Assembly (NCBI GenBank): GCA_000328365.1
Contig: KB292570.1
Location: forward strand, 69,717-133,716
DNA from: Capitella teleta
Taxonomy: Eukaryota; Annelida; Polychaeta; Capitellidae
Length of the DNA stretch: 64,000 nucleotides
Direction of reading: 5' to 3'
Numbering within the stretch: the stretch's first letter is position 1; each line of letters begins with the position of its first letter. Positions 34,975-46,300 of this stretch are shown here, piece after piece. A model generated the notes under the pieces. The model did not search any database, had not been told where the DNA came from, and saw only the letters and a program-made list of their open reading frames with translations. The position numbers were made by a program, and so were the translations under genes.

Positions 34975-35917
34975 CTGGAAGTTCCTCTTGACATAAAACT
35001 ATTCTCTACATTATTTTGTGAATGGTTGGTTTCAAGGAATGGTGCAAACATTATCCTGATCGATGAGTACGCTTCATTCAATGTTTAATTAACCGTGAAG
35101 ATGGCATTTGATATATCTATAAATCATCATTTTTCGTACATCGCAATCAAAATATTGGATTCCACTAACAACAATACTACATGTATACACATATATTTGA
35201 AAGCTATCTGGCAAAGATATCATTGAAACCTTGAAGCTGTCAATGATGTCCAAGTTATAAACAAAAATCCTCTTTCTTTTTCATTTCACTTTCTCTTCCT
35301 TAATTGTTCTTGTCCTTTTTTTTCGTATTATCTTTTTGTGCTATCTTTACTGTATACTGTTGGCAAATGAACCTCAATTCAATATTTGGGAGTTATATGC
35401 CATTGGCATCCTCCCACTCCAGTTTAAATTCAATATATCTATTTTATACGCAATGATTCCAAATAAAACAATCCCAAACAAACTAACTGGCATCTGAATC
35501 CAGTTCTGCGCAGGCATGGGGCATGATGGGGTTTTACGGCTCCACCAAACTCATTCGGGTGATACGGGCGCCAAAACAGAAGGCCCGGGACCCCTTCTCT
35601 AATCGATAAATCCTGCATACCACCATAGACGGTATTACACAGCGCCCGGTCTTGTTACGCATATCACAACTCCCGGACTTCGACACAGTCAGCATAGGAT
35701 TGCAATCAGACGGTCAAGAGGACGGAGCTACTTGGTGCCCCCACCAGTTCTGCGGATAACTCGATCACACAACAATTGTTATATTTTTCTTTAATCGATT
35801 TTTAACTGAATTTCTTAACCACTGCTATTATGATTATTCAGAGCTTGAGAAATAGTTTATTTTGAGATTTCTCCTCAGGTCGTAAGAGTAAAAACGTCTC
35901 CCCCCCCCCTCGTAAGA

Positions 35918-35972
35918 AAAAAAAAACAACAACAAACAAACAAACAAAAAACAAAACAAAACAAAACAAAAC
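35918..35972 (+). repeat. A-rich (AAAAC)n microsatellite
   Basis: Runs of CAA, CAAA and AAAAC units directly after a poly(C) tract; simple-sequence repeat. Confidence 0.85.
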
Positions 35973-36290
35973 GGGCGTATACATTCAGATCGTGGAAACT
36001 ACAGACATATTTATTATACATGTGGATATCTCTATTTATCCTGTCACACCGAAAATACTTGAAAAAGTGCAGCTAATGAATATTTCACATGAAACTATCG
36101 GTCCATGCACATTGAATTTATTTGAGAACTCCGAGAGTCAACAAATAACTTCTATCAAACAGACTCGCGATGAAGGCAAAACGAAATTTAAAGATAATTT
36201 ATCAGCCAAAAAGAAGTGCGTTGAGCTGTGGCACAGCCATGACTGGGCGACGCAGAGGTGGCTATCACTCCGGTTAATGAAAAACAAATA

Positions 36291-37256
36291 CAGTGAAACC
36301 TCGATGTGTCGAACACCCGTCCCTCGAATGTCTCCCTGTGTCGAAGTTTTTTCGAAGTCCCGACGATTCTCCTATGCTTTACCATCAGCATTAACATCTG
36401 TCCCTCGAACGTCTCATTCTCGAATTTATCCCTGTGTCGAAGTGTTTTCTGTGTCCCCGAGACATATTTTCGATCTATAGCTCGAAGTCGAAAGATTCTA
36501 TAAACATATTTCTCAGTTTGGTTACTTCAAAGAGAGTTAGGCACAGTTGCTTACAATTAAAACATCAAAACACCCCCGCCCCACAAAGCAGTCGGTAACC
36601 TTTATCTCTCCTCTGTTCAAGCCGCGACCAAAGCGAGGCTGACTCCAAAGATCAACGGAACGTGGATATCAACTAAGGCATTACATTGTTGTTGGTGTGC
36701 TTGTGATGATCTTTAATGAATTGCCGACCAAAGACAGCTCACATTTGAAGCTAGAGTTAATTAAAGAAATCCAGCCTTAGATCTGTTATGATCTTTCTGG
36801 CAGCTTTAATATCAAAGCACGCAACAATAATATAAGAGGTGTTTGTTTAGAGTGTTTTGCGAGAAACAGTAAAAATCTAGTGACAAACAGTCTTCAGCAT
36901 CATTAGATCATCAGCATCGCTATGGCTACAAAACGCAAGCTAGACGTGAAGACACTTAAGACCTTTAGAGCTACGTAAACAACCTTCTGCGGAATTCTTA
37001 TTTCCCCAAGACTTCCAAGATAATTTCATCTTTTGGCATTACTTTTTTATTAATATTTGTTAATTACTGTTTCAATCACAAAATCATAGCCTCTCGCGGT
37101 TTATAAGTGCATGGCGCATATCGTCAATCAAAACGCTAGAACACGATTTAAAATCATAACGGTCATATCATAACGGCCTCGATCCCTTCGTCGAAGTATC
37201 CCTAAGTCGAATAATTGAGCTTACCCCACGAACTTCGACACATCGAGGTTTTACTG
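36291..37256. mobile_element. Pogo/Tigger-like DNA transposon, internally deleted
   Basis: A 966-bp element with terminal inverted repeats CAGTGAAACCTCGATGTGTC (left) and CAGTAAAACCTCGATGTGTC (right, reverse complement), one mismatch in 20. It is flanked by TA at 36289-36290 and 37257-37258, as in the Tc1/mariner-pogo superfamily; CAGT ends are typical of pogo. Further copies of the CCCTCGAAT and TGTGTCGAAGT motifs form subterminal repeats. At 36922 an ATG opens MATKRKLDVKTLK, like the start of CENP-B/Tigger transposases, but the frame stops after about 17 codons, consistent with deletion of most of the gene. Confidence 0.8.
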
Positions 37257-37505
37257 TATATGCAAATGTATAATTAATAATAAAAGAAACGGCTTCTCGT
37301 AACTTTTACAATTTTTCACAACCCTAAAAGTCCCCTTCAACCGTTTACACGTGCTCCAGAATTCTTTATTGGTTGCCAATTTATTGTTTCCTTAAATAAT
37401 GAACACGATTAATGGACTATTTTAGCAGCTTTTGGTGGAATTCACTTTTGAAATATATGTACTGAAGAAATAATTAACATTCTGAAAGAAAAAAAAATCA
37501 CTCGA

Positions 37506-37602
37506 CCCAGCAAACACGGAACGTTGCCTTAACGTTACCAGCAGGTGTAAATTTTGGTCACCTGCAGCTAACGTTACTTTAATGTGGCCCGCATGCATGA
37601 TC
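37506..37602. repeat. MITE-like fragment with internal hairpin
   Basis: Begins CCCAGCAAACACGGAACGTT and carries inverted segments AACGTTACCAGCAGGTG and CACCTGCAGCTAACGTT around a 10-nt loop. The CAGCAAACAC...AACGTT opening resembles a widespread marine-animal MITE class; the family is not certain. Confidence 0.4.
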
Positions 37603-37757
37603 TCTGCAAGATCTATTTGACTCATTAAGAAGTTCAGCATTCATTTACAAAACTGACATTGGTGTCGTCAAAAAAATAAAAAATAAAATAGAAATAAAAA
37701 ATAAAAAATCCAGGCCAGTTCAACGCTGCACAACTTTGTTATAATGTTGCGACCCGA

Positions 37758-37790
<33 letters not shown>

Positions 37791-38699
37791 AACATATATA
37801 AGTAATCCATAAGTCATAGAAGGTGCTCTTGCGAATAATTTGAATGATTTAGCTAGAATGGTTCTGTCAGAATATTTATCATCGCTCTTGATTGTTATTA
37901 GCAGAGACAAGAGATCTATATATTGTCTTTGGTTATTAAGATAAAACTGACTGAATCTGGTGCAGGTGCTTTGTGCAGGTGATAATTAATCATCTTGCGC
38001 ATTATATATCGATCTATCAGTAATGGCCGCCGATAGGGAAATTGGAAATCATGCATTCTTGATTTTCACCCAAACCGATTGCTTCTATAATACACCGTAG
38101 CCAATAGGTAGAAAACGGAATATCAAGGAATATGCTACATGTGAATTATAAGATTTATCATATGAATATATAAATATATAAATATATGTTTACATGTATA
38201 TTGAATATTGATAATCGAAATGCCTTAATTGTTCAAATTCACTTGGTTCTGAACTTGTGGTCTCTATTACTCTAATAACGCATTTCTGTGTCAGTGGTAA
38301 CATCGCTGACATGTTGCTCAACAATAATAATTAAAAATTGTTTAACTTAATTTTGCGTTTGATTGCATTCGAAGGGAATTGGTTATGCCTATCTAATGTG
38401 CATTAGGATCCACGGGTGATCGGAATCAGCCATAGTATAGGCCTATAGGGCTATATAAGGGTCTTGTTCAAATTGATGTATCGTCCCCTTCCATATGAGC
38501 GTGTATAGAAATATTACGAGCTCGGCGCCAACTCGTCTTTGCTCTTTCGTTATTCAAGTTCTCTGTCCAATATCATGCAAGGAGAGGAAAAACGAAAGCC
38601 AACCAGCTGATTGCATAGTGAAATAAACAAGACCACGTGGATTCATTATCAATTCAGTGGAATCGAGGCCACGAAGCAATTCGTAACACGTGATCTGAT

Positions 38700-38798
38700 T
38701 GGCTAGCATTCTATCCTCGACCAATGAGCGTCGCCGTATCATAAATGCTTCGAGTTTACCACGTAGAACAAGAAAACATCATCTGGAGAATTCTGTAG
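38700..38798 (+). promoter_or_regulatory. Putative promoter and first non-coding exon of the TMEM263-like gene
   Basis: GACCAATGAGCG (CCAAT box) at about 38720 is followed by sequence ending in a strong donor TGTAG|GTGAGG at 38798/38799. The start codon at 40080 is preceded by an acceptor (CCATTTCAG, about 40040), so a spliced 5' UTR is required; this donor is the best candidate. Inferred from motifs only. Confidence 0.4.
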
Positions 38799-40079
38799 GT
38801 GAGGTTTCTTCATAATTTGCCTTCATTTAACTCAAGTAGCTGGTGAATCATATTATATTTCTGTGTCTATCATACAATAAGTAATATTATATATAAACAT
38901 GCGATGGGCGCTGCTTCGATCTTATTTGCGCACTCGGCACTGGTTAAATATATGTTTCAATCTGGAAAATCATGCATTAGATTTAGGATGATTAGCTTGA
39001 TAATTGATTGATGTCAATATTGAACACCATCCCCACAGATTATGGCTACAGAATGCAGCTAGCAGTTACAATGAAACTCATGTTATGGCACCGTCACCGG
39101 AGTGGTCACTGCCGATTGTGACAATGGGTGCTTTGAGTGCATCCGTGATTCCGATGTGTCAGCTGGTTCATGATATCATGATATGCATTGCATACATCAT
39201 TACACAATACATGATCCATGATACCACACTTCTTTATTCGTTGAACAAACATGCATTCCATGCAATCGTCAATGCATCATTGCGTGCATGTATATATTAC
39301 TGATATATTCTCTTATCAATTTAACAATTAATATTAATAATTATAAGACCTACTAGTTATAGCTATAGTATATAATACGCCATTACTCTCCATTATTAAT
39401 CATCCATTATGTGCTATTTGTACTTATTGCCATATGTTCATAATGAAGTTGGAACAAATGATGATGTTAACATTGCCTGCTATAGTATAGCCAAATATAG
39501 GTCAAATTAGGTCGAACTTATGATCTTTGAGGGAGCATAGCTATATGGAGTGAATTAAATTCCTGATATTATTCCAATCTGCATAGCAGATAATGAAGTT
39601 CATCATCATTTATGGCAATCAATATGAATCGTCACAAATTCTCATTGAATTCTGAGAAAGCCTTTTAAGTTTTTAATTAATTCCTTTGTATATGGCCTCG
39701 TTAAATTTGTCCTCCATTTGTTCCGAGACCAAACAAAATCTTTCATATTTAAGCTTTTGTATAATTCAATTTTTATGGTAAGAATTTTATCAATTTCATT
39801 TAACTTTGATTTTTAAGCTCATACCCCAATGGATTAAATTGTAGGCCTACACTCAAGACGTGAAAAATCCACAACCTCCTGAAATCAGACCTTTATTCTA
39901 GATATCAAATCCTGGCTTTCGTGCCATTGACCATTTGGTAATTCTGGCTTTTTGTTTATCCGGCCATTTCCATGGTAACCGAGGGGGATTAGATTAAAGG
40001 TGCATATGTGTGTGTGACTGTATGTCCTACTCCATTTCAGAAGAGGTCTTCACCGATGCTTTGACATAAACTGACCAAG

Positions 40080-40813
40080 ATGAGTGGTCTGCATGTTCTA
40101 GACACCACCGCTACTGGCCTTCACAAAGTGAGCTCTACTTTTTATCTGGTTTTATTTTATTCCGTTTCTGTCATATTTTCCAGAAAGGCGGTGGATTTTC
40201 CCCATTAGAAGAGAATAATGTGAAGACGTCAGCTCTGATCGAAGAAGAGACACCGGAAACACCTGCCGAAGTAGACACAGATGCATCTGACAGTGCAAAA
40301 GAAAATGATACACCGAAAGATTATATCTCTGACAAAAAGACTGATGAACAATCCGGTTAGCTGATGCTTGCATTTTTATTTATGTCTTCATTTCGATCAC
40401 TCAAACAAATAGCTGAAAATAAATTACACCCGGCTAATTGGGTTTGAAGAGTGCATGATCCACGCCAATGTATTCTCCATCCAGGGAAAAACAGAATCAT
40501 GAATAACATGATTTACATGGTCTCACTTGAGATCATACATTTTGTGAATGCCTCAGGTCATAGCTTGTTTTTCTCTCTTTCAGAAGCCCCTCAGCCAAGA
40601 AGCTTATTGTGGCGCGTTGGAAGCGGTCTTTACGGAACTACTACTGGGGTCATAGGTGGCGCTGTTGGCCTGGGGACGGGCAGCGTGAAGTGGGTCGCTG
40701 GTAAGAGCTATGACGCCACCAGCGTTGTGCTAACAAAAACTGTGAACACAACGAAAACTATCGCTAGCTATGTCCCAAAACCCACTTTGAAAAAGAAAGA
40801 CAAAAGTGAATAA
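40080..40813 (+). CDS. TMEM263: TMEM263-like small membrane protein
   Basis: Three coding exons, 40080-40127, 40184-40355 and 40584-40813, close in phase to 149 aa. The first half (to about residue 75) is acidic and Ser/Thr-rich, probably disordered. The second half has a Gly-rich hydrophobic stretch (GVIGGAVGLGTGSVKWVAGK) followed by DATSVVLTKTV and a basic C-terminus KPTLKKKDKSE. The vertebrate TMEM263 protein has the same order, with an AVGATIGGVAWIGGKS-like segment and a KKKDKSD end, which is why this name is chosen; the N-terminal half is not conserved and the protein is about 30 residues longer. Vertebrate TMEM263 is a small membrane protein linked to skeletal growth; the role here is unknown. 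Confidence 0.75.
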
Positions 40814-42479
40814 GTTTGTATAAACAAATATTTAAAACACAATGCAAATTCTCTCCTGCATGGCCTATCATTAAAAAAATCAAATTTTTTAATTTATTCC
40901 AGTTTATTCTCAGCGCATGTTATTGGAAGGGTTTAATCAAATGTTTTTCAACAATATTTTTGCTGTTTTTTTTCTTCTTTTTTTTCTCTCATGATTGATA
41001 TAATTTGATGCTTTTTCATTTTATATAATTCTAGTCTGTAGGTCTTGGGTCTGAAATAATTGAATTGAAAAGTCAATAATTCATTGTTCTTATGATCACT
41101 TTGAATATTATTAGTAGTCTCACATATCACTCTTGGTGCTAAAACCAATGTTATTTGAATATTTAATTGTTATCAGGATTATTATTGTAATACACCAACG
41201 GTTGCTTCAATCAGCACCCCCTCCTCTTCCCCGTCCCTGCAAAAGGTATAAGACACAAAGAGTCCAAGACAGTGTACCTGGCTTCAACCTTGCCCCTAAA
41301 CGCCCCTCCTCCCTAAACTTACAAATTAACCACATGCCAGCTGTGCTTTCTGGTTAGTGCGCATCATTTGACGTACAATACACTCCTTTGTGATGCATCG
41401 TGAACTGCTGATATAATTGCTTCGACTAAAAGAATTCATCCTCTTGATTGTGTTCATACTGATGTTAAAAGTGCTTGCACTCTTCATAGCCTCAGATCTG
41501 CTTAAATTAAAACAGTATCTTCTATCAGAAATTTCTTCCTTCTTGGAGGCATTGCGTACTTGGCCCACTGTGGATCTGATCTTGCCGCTCGGGTAGTTTT
41601 GCTCTTGTGACGTTATTTTGTGCTTTCCACATTCATTCATATGCTTCCACTGAGTTTCCACCTGCGAATGAGTTGATCTGTATTACGTTTTTGGGTTGAT
41701 CTCATCACCAGCTGAAAGATCTGGCAGATATACTTTCTGATATCAAAACCATTTTGGTCTGATTTGGTCAATTTGCAATGCATTTGTTAAACTCATGTTT
41801 TTTTTTTTCTTTCTTTTTCAAAAGAAATGTTCAGTTTTTTTTTTTTTTTTGTTTTTTTTTTTTTATTTTATGTGTATCACTATTACGAGGATCATTTCTG
41901 CCAATAAAGAAAATACCTTTATCTCTCTTTCTGTTCTGTTGAATTATTCCACTATTGCGAAGAAGATATTAATACTGTACTTGTAGATTTCTTGTTTACT
42001 GGGGATTTTTTCCAATTCCTAAAAATTTGTTGGACAATTTCAAGATGATATGGACCTCGACCCACGCCTATGAACAAGATTTAACATTTTTCATGTGTTG
42101 CTGAAATTAATTCACTGTTCTAACAACGGTTAAAGAGGACCTCTGTTTATTTCGGAACCTTTTTAAATCGAGCGATGAGAAACAAGTTTTGCTCAACTGT
42201 GAATGATAATCAAGATAAATTAAAATACGAATTTCCTGCTCAGGCAGAATAGCTAATTGAAACGAGATGAGTGCGAGATTTCTTTCATGAGAACTGCTAA
42301 AAGATCTGCTCACTCGACGACTCCCATTAACTTGACTTATATTTTCTCTATCCCATTTGAGTTTTTAAGTCTTTTAGTTTGAGATATACATGTACATGCA
42401 TATTATATACATATTAGTCCATGATTCGATGTAGCAACTTATCGATTTAATTTTTATGTCACTAAACCCTTATCGAAGA

Positions 42480-43069
42480 TCCTGCAAAAGAAATTGCAAG
42501 TACTGACTGTATATGAATGCTCAAGAGCTAACGAGATGACACATTTGACAAGTTACTTCAAGTTGCATCCAAGGCATCTACCTCCGAAATGACTACGCCG
42601 AAATTATCAGCTCAAACAGTTTTCAAGAGCAATGCTCCAGCTGCTAACGTCAAAGAGTATTGTACAAGGAATGTCTTTTATCCTTCCTCGATACGATAGC
42701 TTGAAAGTCGATTTTCAGACGACTCAAAGAAGGGCTACATGTACTCTCTCTTCAGACTGATCCCCAAGTTTGCAACAGAGACAAACTTTGTTTCCATCAG
42801 AGCAGGGGATAAGCAGCTATGCGAAGTTCATTCCTAGAAGAATGTCTTTTGTGGAACCGAATATCCAAGGCTGGAAATCACTTTGGCAAAGACGTCCCGC
42901 TGATGATGCCTTTGCCGCTTCCGCTAAAGTTCAAGTGCTGGGCGCAGATCCAGTCACAAGACAGTGCGCTGTCTCACTTGTTTATCAGGAGGGATATCAT
43001 AATTGACCCAGACGAGGTCCTCGAAGATTTCTCGCGCGTTGTTTGGGGTTTTCTTGAATATAATAAATA
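42480..43069 (+). pseudogene. hAT-family transposase C-terminal relic
   Basis: Coding patches spread over three frames: FKSNAPAANVKEYC near 42625-42665 followed by an F-P-RF segment like the EYW+..VFIPFLD..L..RF motif of hAT (ZMYM/52-kDa-repressor-like) transposases, and near 42970-43060 SHLFIRRDIIIDPDEVLEDF, matching the end of the hAT dimerisation domain (LALLHIH.DI.ID.DEV...FA). The intervening part is compressed and frame-shifted. A plain DNA transposon remnant with several breaks; not functional. Open frames at 42770-43006 and 42819-43070 are pieces of it. Confidence 0.6.
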
Positions 43070-43689
43070 AATAATAAAAGTCAATAAAATGGTTAAAAGG
43101 GATTTATATTTCTTGGCTTGTGTGTGCTTTCAAATTTGATCATGCACGAATCAATGAAAAATTAAACATAATCAGTGTTTTCAATATCATTAATAGGTTA
43201 AATTCAGTCGGTTATTATTGTTGTTCCCTTTTATTTTCATTATAATAATGTGTATCCTGCAAATGGATCAATTAATTTATGTTGACTGAGCTTCGGCCAT
43301 CCCCTCAGAGATTTTCACAATACGCCACTGAGGGGATCTCTCATGGTTTCATTCAGCTGAAGGCGGGGTTTTTGAGAATTATAACTTGGCAGATAATGGA
43401 GGTGTCGCATGAATCCTATGTCCCAATATGGCCCTAGTCTCCCATTGTCTAACGAGCAGACGACGCCACAGCACCAGTCGGTCGGAGCGGCTAACTGAGT
43501 GTTACACAATGCTAGTCTCCCCTAACCATTAGTACACGTAGTGAATAATCTACCAGGTATGTTCAGAAGCTTGAATTAGAATGCACAAAAGTTCTTGGTT
43601 CTTGATGCTGGTGATGGACGGGTTTATTTGGCTACTAAATTACGGAGGGTTCAAGAGGGTAACTGAGGGTTGGGTGTTGTTTTCAGATA

Positions 43690-43935
43690 CATGTATTAAT
43701 TCCATGCAGCCTGCATGCATCATTAATCATAACGGATCTTGTTAGCAACCAGAAATAATCATAACGCATCGTGCTTGAGTTTTTTAAGCACAGCAAAGGT
43801 GTTTACGAGATTTGCGGGATTTTAAGTCATTAGCGAGACCCTAATTAAGTACCTAACCGTCCTATAACGCATCGTACTAATTTCCTTTCTGAAAGCATAA
43901 CGCACTACATAACGAATCGCCAAAAATCATAACGT
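43690..43935. repeat. Interspersed CATAACGCA motif repeat
   Basis: Five to six copies of a short motif around ATCATAACGCATCGT (near 43727, 43760, 43863, 43897, 43910 and 43926). Related motifs occur near 10352 (GTGCGTTATGA, inverted) and 37156. Probably subterminal repeats of an unidentified element. Confidence 0.4.
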
Positions 43936-45082
43936 TTTGAGGACGCAGCGGATTGAAGTAAGACCTGACTGAGATTGAGGCAGCACAGGTTCACCCTGTC
44001 CCACTCTAATTAGTGATAAATAACATGTACATGTATTTCACTACCCTATCATCGAGAGAGAACCCCATAATACAAAATAACAATAGAATAATAGCCTCCA
44101 CACTTCCTAACATATTACTAGTACATGTATTTGCCCAAGTCATTTCGTTGTAACCCCAATGAGAGAGGTTTGGACATTTCACAGCAATAAGCCCTCAAAT
44201 AAAGTGTATCTACGCGTTAAGTGGAATTCCTCTGCACAATCATCTCTCCATTTTATACCTAATAAGTCTCCATGGCTGCAGTTCAAGATCAACACAGTAA
44301 GAATTTCATGTAATCTGCATCTTCATCATATCCCAAAATCAGACCTAAAACTTGGAAAATTAGGACCATGTTTGAATGAACAAGTAGCCAACATTTCATG
44401 CAGTCTTTTACAAGGATGTGATTGAAATGCGAAAACAAAAACTAAAAATACATATGCTGCTGTAAACAACAAGGGGATCAGTGAGGACAGTGAGGAGGGG
44501 AGGGCTCTTCCCTCCTCACAATTTTTTCTAAATCAACAGTACCCTTGAAGACATTATTTTTAAGCTATCTGATAATCTGAAAACTGTTTTCTAGCGGTTT
44601 TATCACACGTAAGATCATACTTTCACCTTACAATGAGGGGAAGCGAGACGCTTTCTAACTTCAAAGCATTCAGAATTTAACTGCACAATGAACGGTGTCA
44701 CCCGATCATTCGCCCTTCGAAGACGAATCCATGCGGGTAGTAACAGCTCAACGTTTAAAATGGACCAGTCTCATTACTCCCCTGGCAACTTGGGACGACC
44801 CGTTCCACGTTACAAAACATGCATGCAGCATTGCTCGTCGTTAGTACAATAAAGTTTACCTTGGGCTTGGCCACCAACAAATTAATGAGTAATTCATGAA
44901 TCAGTGCACCTCCCGAATTGTTTAGTGCGCAGAGCCTAAGAATGGAGTGTCGTGATTGGTCTATGGAACACCAATAAGTGGTGATTAAGACTGAAGTTCA
45001 AACCAAAAATAAAGCAAAACAAGGGCATTCCTCAGTTCAGCATTTATTACATAACGAGGATATCAGGATCACCGCACACTTC

Positions 45083-46261
45083 TTATGCAACCATGGCAGA
45101 GGCAGTCGCCGACTCACTGCAAAGAGAAAGACAATCATGCGATAAGCACAAATTTGGGAAAACAATCCGCAAAGCACTTACTATTTCCAGTTGGGGGGAA
45201 GGACCTTGGAGGTCTTGTAGTATCTGGCCAAACGGTGGATACGGCTCTCCACCAAAATCAGACGGAACTTGGTATCCTTGTCCTTCCTGTTCCTCTCGAG
45301 GTGCTTCCTCATGGAGACAGCCTTCTTGATGAGGTGGTACAGATCCTCGGGGATCTCAGGGGCGAGACCCTTTGACTTGAGGATACGGAGGACCTTGTTG
45401 CCAGTGACGAAACGCACTTGAGCAACTCCGTGGGAATCCCTGAGGATGACACCTGAAGGAGAGGTAAATGTTACGCTGTCATGTTAAGAGTGTGCACTGT
45501 ACCAATCTGAGAGGGGGTCAGACCCTTCTTGGCCAGCTTGAAGATCTGTTCCTTGACATCGTCAGAAGACAGTTTCAGCCACTGCAAACCAAAGAGATTA
45601 AGATGCTAGCAGGAAATAAAGAAATGATGCTTACGGTGGGCACTGTCCTTCTGTAAGGCAGAGCAGACTGGGAAATACCCTTTCTGAAAATGGAAAATCA
45701 GCCGTCATAAATTGAGGGATTGAAAATGACAAAGAGTAAGAATATAACATTAAACATGGATTTAATTGATGAACAACTTTACACTCTTGACAGGAGTGAA
45801 ACAAAACATTTCAAGACATTCACCAAGCTATTCAATTCATTAAATTGATTAATTTAATTTTTTTTATAGAATCTAGAACTTGAATGGAACTTGATGCAGA
45901 AGCACATGCACAAGCACAACGAAGAATCAGGAAACATGGAATGACAACGACGTTCATACCGGGCATTACTAGTATGATGACACACATGGATTTTTAGATA
46001 TTCCACCAAAAATCATTTTGTTGCAGAGTCGGCGAGTGTGTGGCCGATTCGTAAATTAAAATTGTAAAATTCGACCATGCCCCGCGTTGTGTCGCCTTCA
46101 TAGGCATTCAAACGCATGAATTGGCTTCAAATATTATATTCACATTGTACACTGTAGTATAATGATCATTTAATAAACTATAAAAGTGTATTAGAGTTCA
46201 TAATAATTGCGTTTTGTGGCAAACTTTGCATTTCTTACCCGGGAGCGTGCATGCGACCCAT
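45083..46261 (-). CDS. RPS13: 40S ribosomal protein S13 (uS15)
   Basis: Five coding exons, 46261-46239, 45683-45635, 45581-45503, 45452-45182 and 45116-45083, join to exactly 151 aa, the length of animal RPS13. The protein starts [20 protein letters not shown], contains [20 protein letters not shown] and [20 protein letters not shown] and ends [10 protein letters not shown]. It is a component of the small ribosomal subunit (uS15 family) that binds 18S rRNA. Start ATG sits in a GCCATCATGG context. Introns are short apart from the first (0.55 kb). Vertebrate RPS13 introns host U14 snoRNAs; I looked for the U14 rRNA-complementary box on the minus strand in intron 1 and did not see it. Confidence 0.98.
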
Positions 46262-46300
46262 GATGGCGAATTAGAAGAGGAAGCGGAAGTTGAGCTCTCC
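46262..46300 (-). promoter_or_regulatory. RPS13 core promoter with 5'-TOP-like and ETS motifs
   Basis: Minus strand immediately upstream of the start codon reads AACTTCCGCTTCCTCTTC: an ETS-type core (ACTTCCG) overlapping pyrimidine-rich sequence of the 5'-terminal oligopyrimidine kind used by ribosomal protein genes for growth-dependent translation. The transcription start itself is not known. Confidence 0.5.

Larger units (their letters stand above)
34975..40020. other. Spacer between the VWD gene and the TMEM263-like gene
   Basis: Holds a poly(AAAAC) microsatellite (about 35918-35972), the pogo-like element, a hairpin repeat (about 37506-37600), an A-run (37759-37790) and the presumed TMEM263-like promoter. 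Missing 5' exons of the VWD gene may lie in 35-36 kb. No other coding frame was convincing; the frame at 39004-39303 lacks recognisable features. Confidence 0.5.
40814..45082. other. Spacer with repeats; no host gene recognised
   Basis: AT-rich, with T-runs at 41799-41868 and a hAT relic (separate entry). The region 43690-43935 carries repeated CATAACGCA-type motifs. RPS13 3' flank occupies the right edge. Confidence 0.5.

Noticed and set aside
35515-35765. Stretch that at first resembled a 5S rRNA gene (GCGCCCGGTCT and a nearby CATACCACC)
   Set aside because: Only two short words fit; the internal control region and the overall 120-nt pattern do not match, so no rRNA gene is called.
39004-39303. 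99-codon plus-strand frame upstream of the TMEM263-like gene
   Set aside because: No recognisable domain, no phase-compatible splice partner, composition like its AT-rich surroundings.
45684-46238. Possible U14 snoRNA in RPS13 intron 1
   Set aside because: Vertebrate RPS13 introns carry U14, but neither the rRNA-complementary segment nor a C/D box pair with terminal stem was seen on the minus strand.
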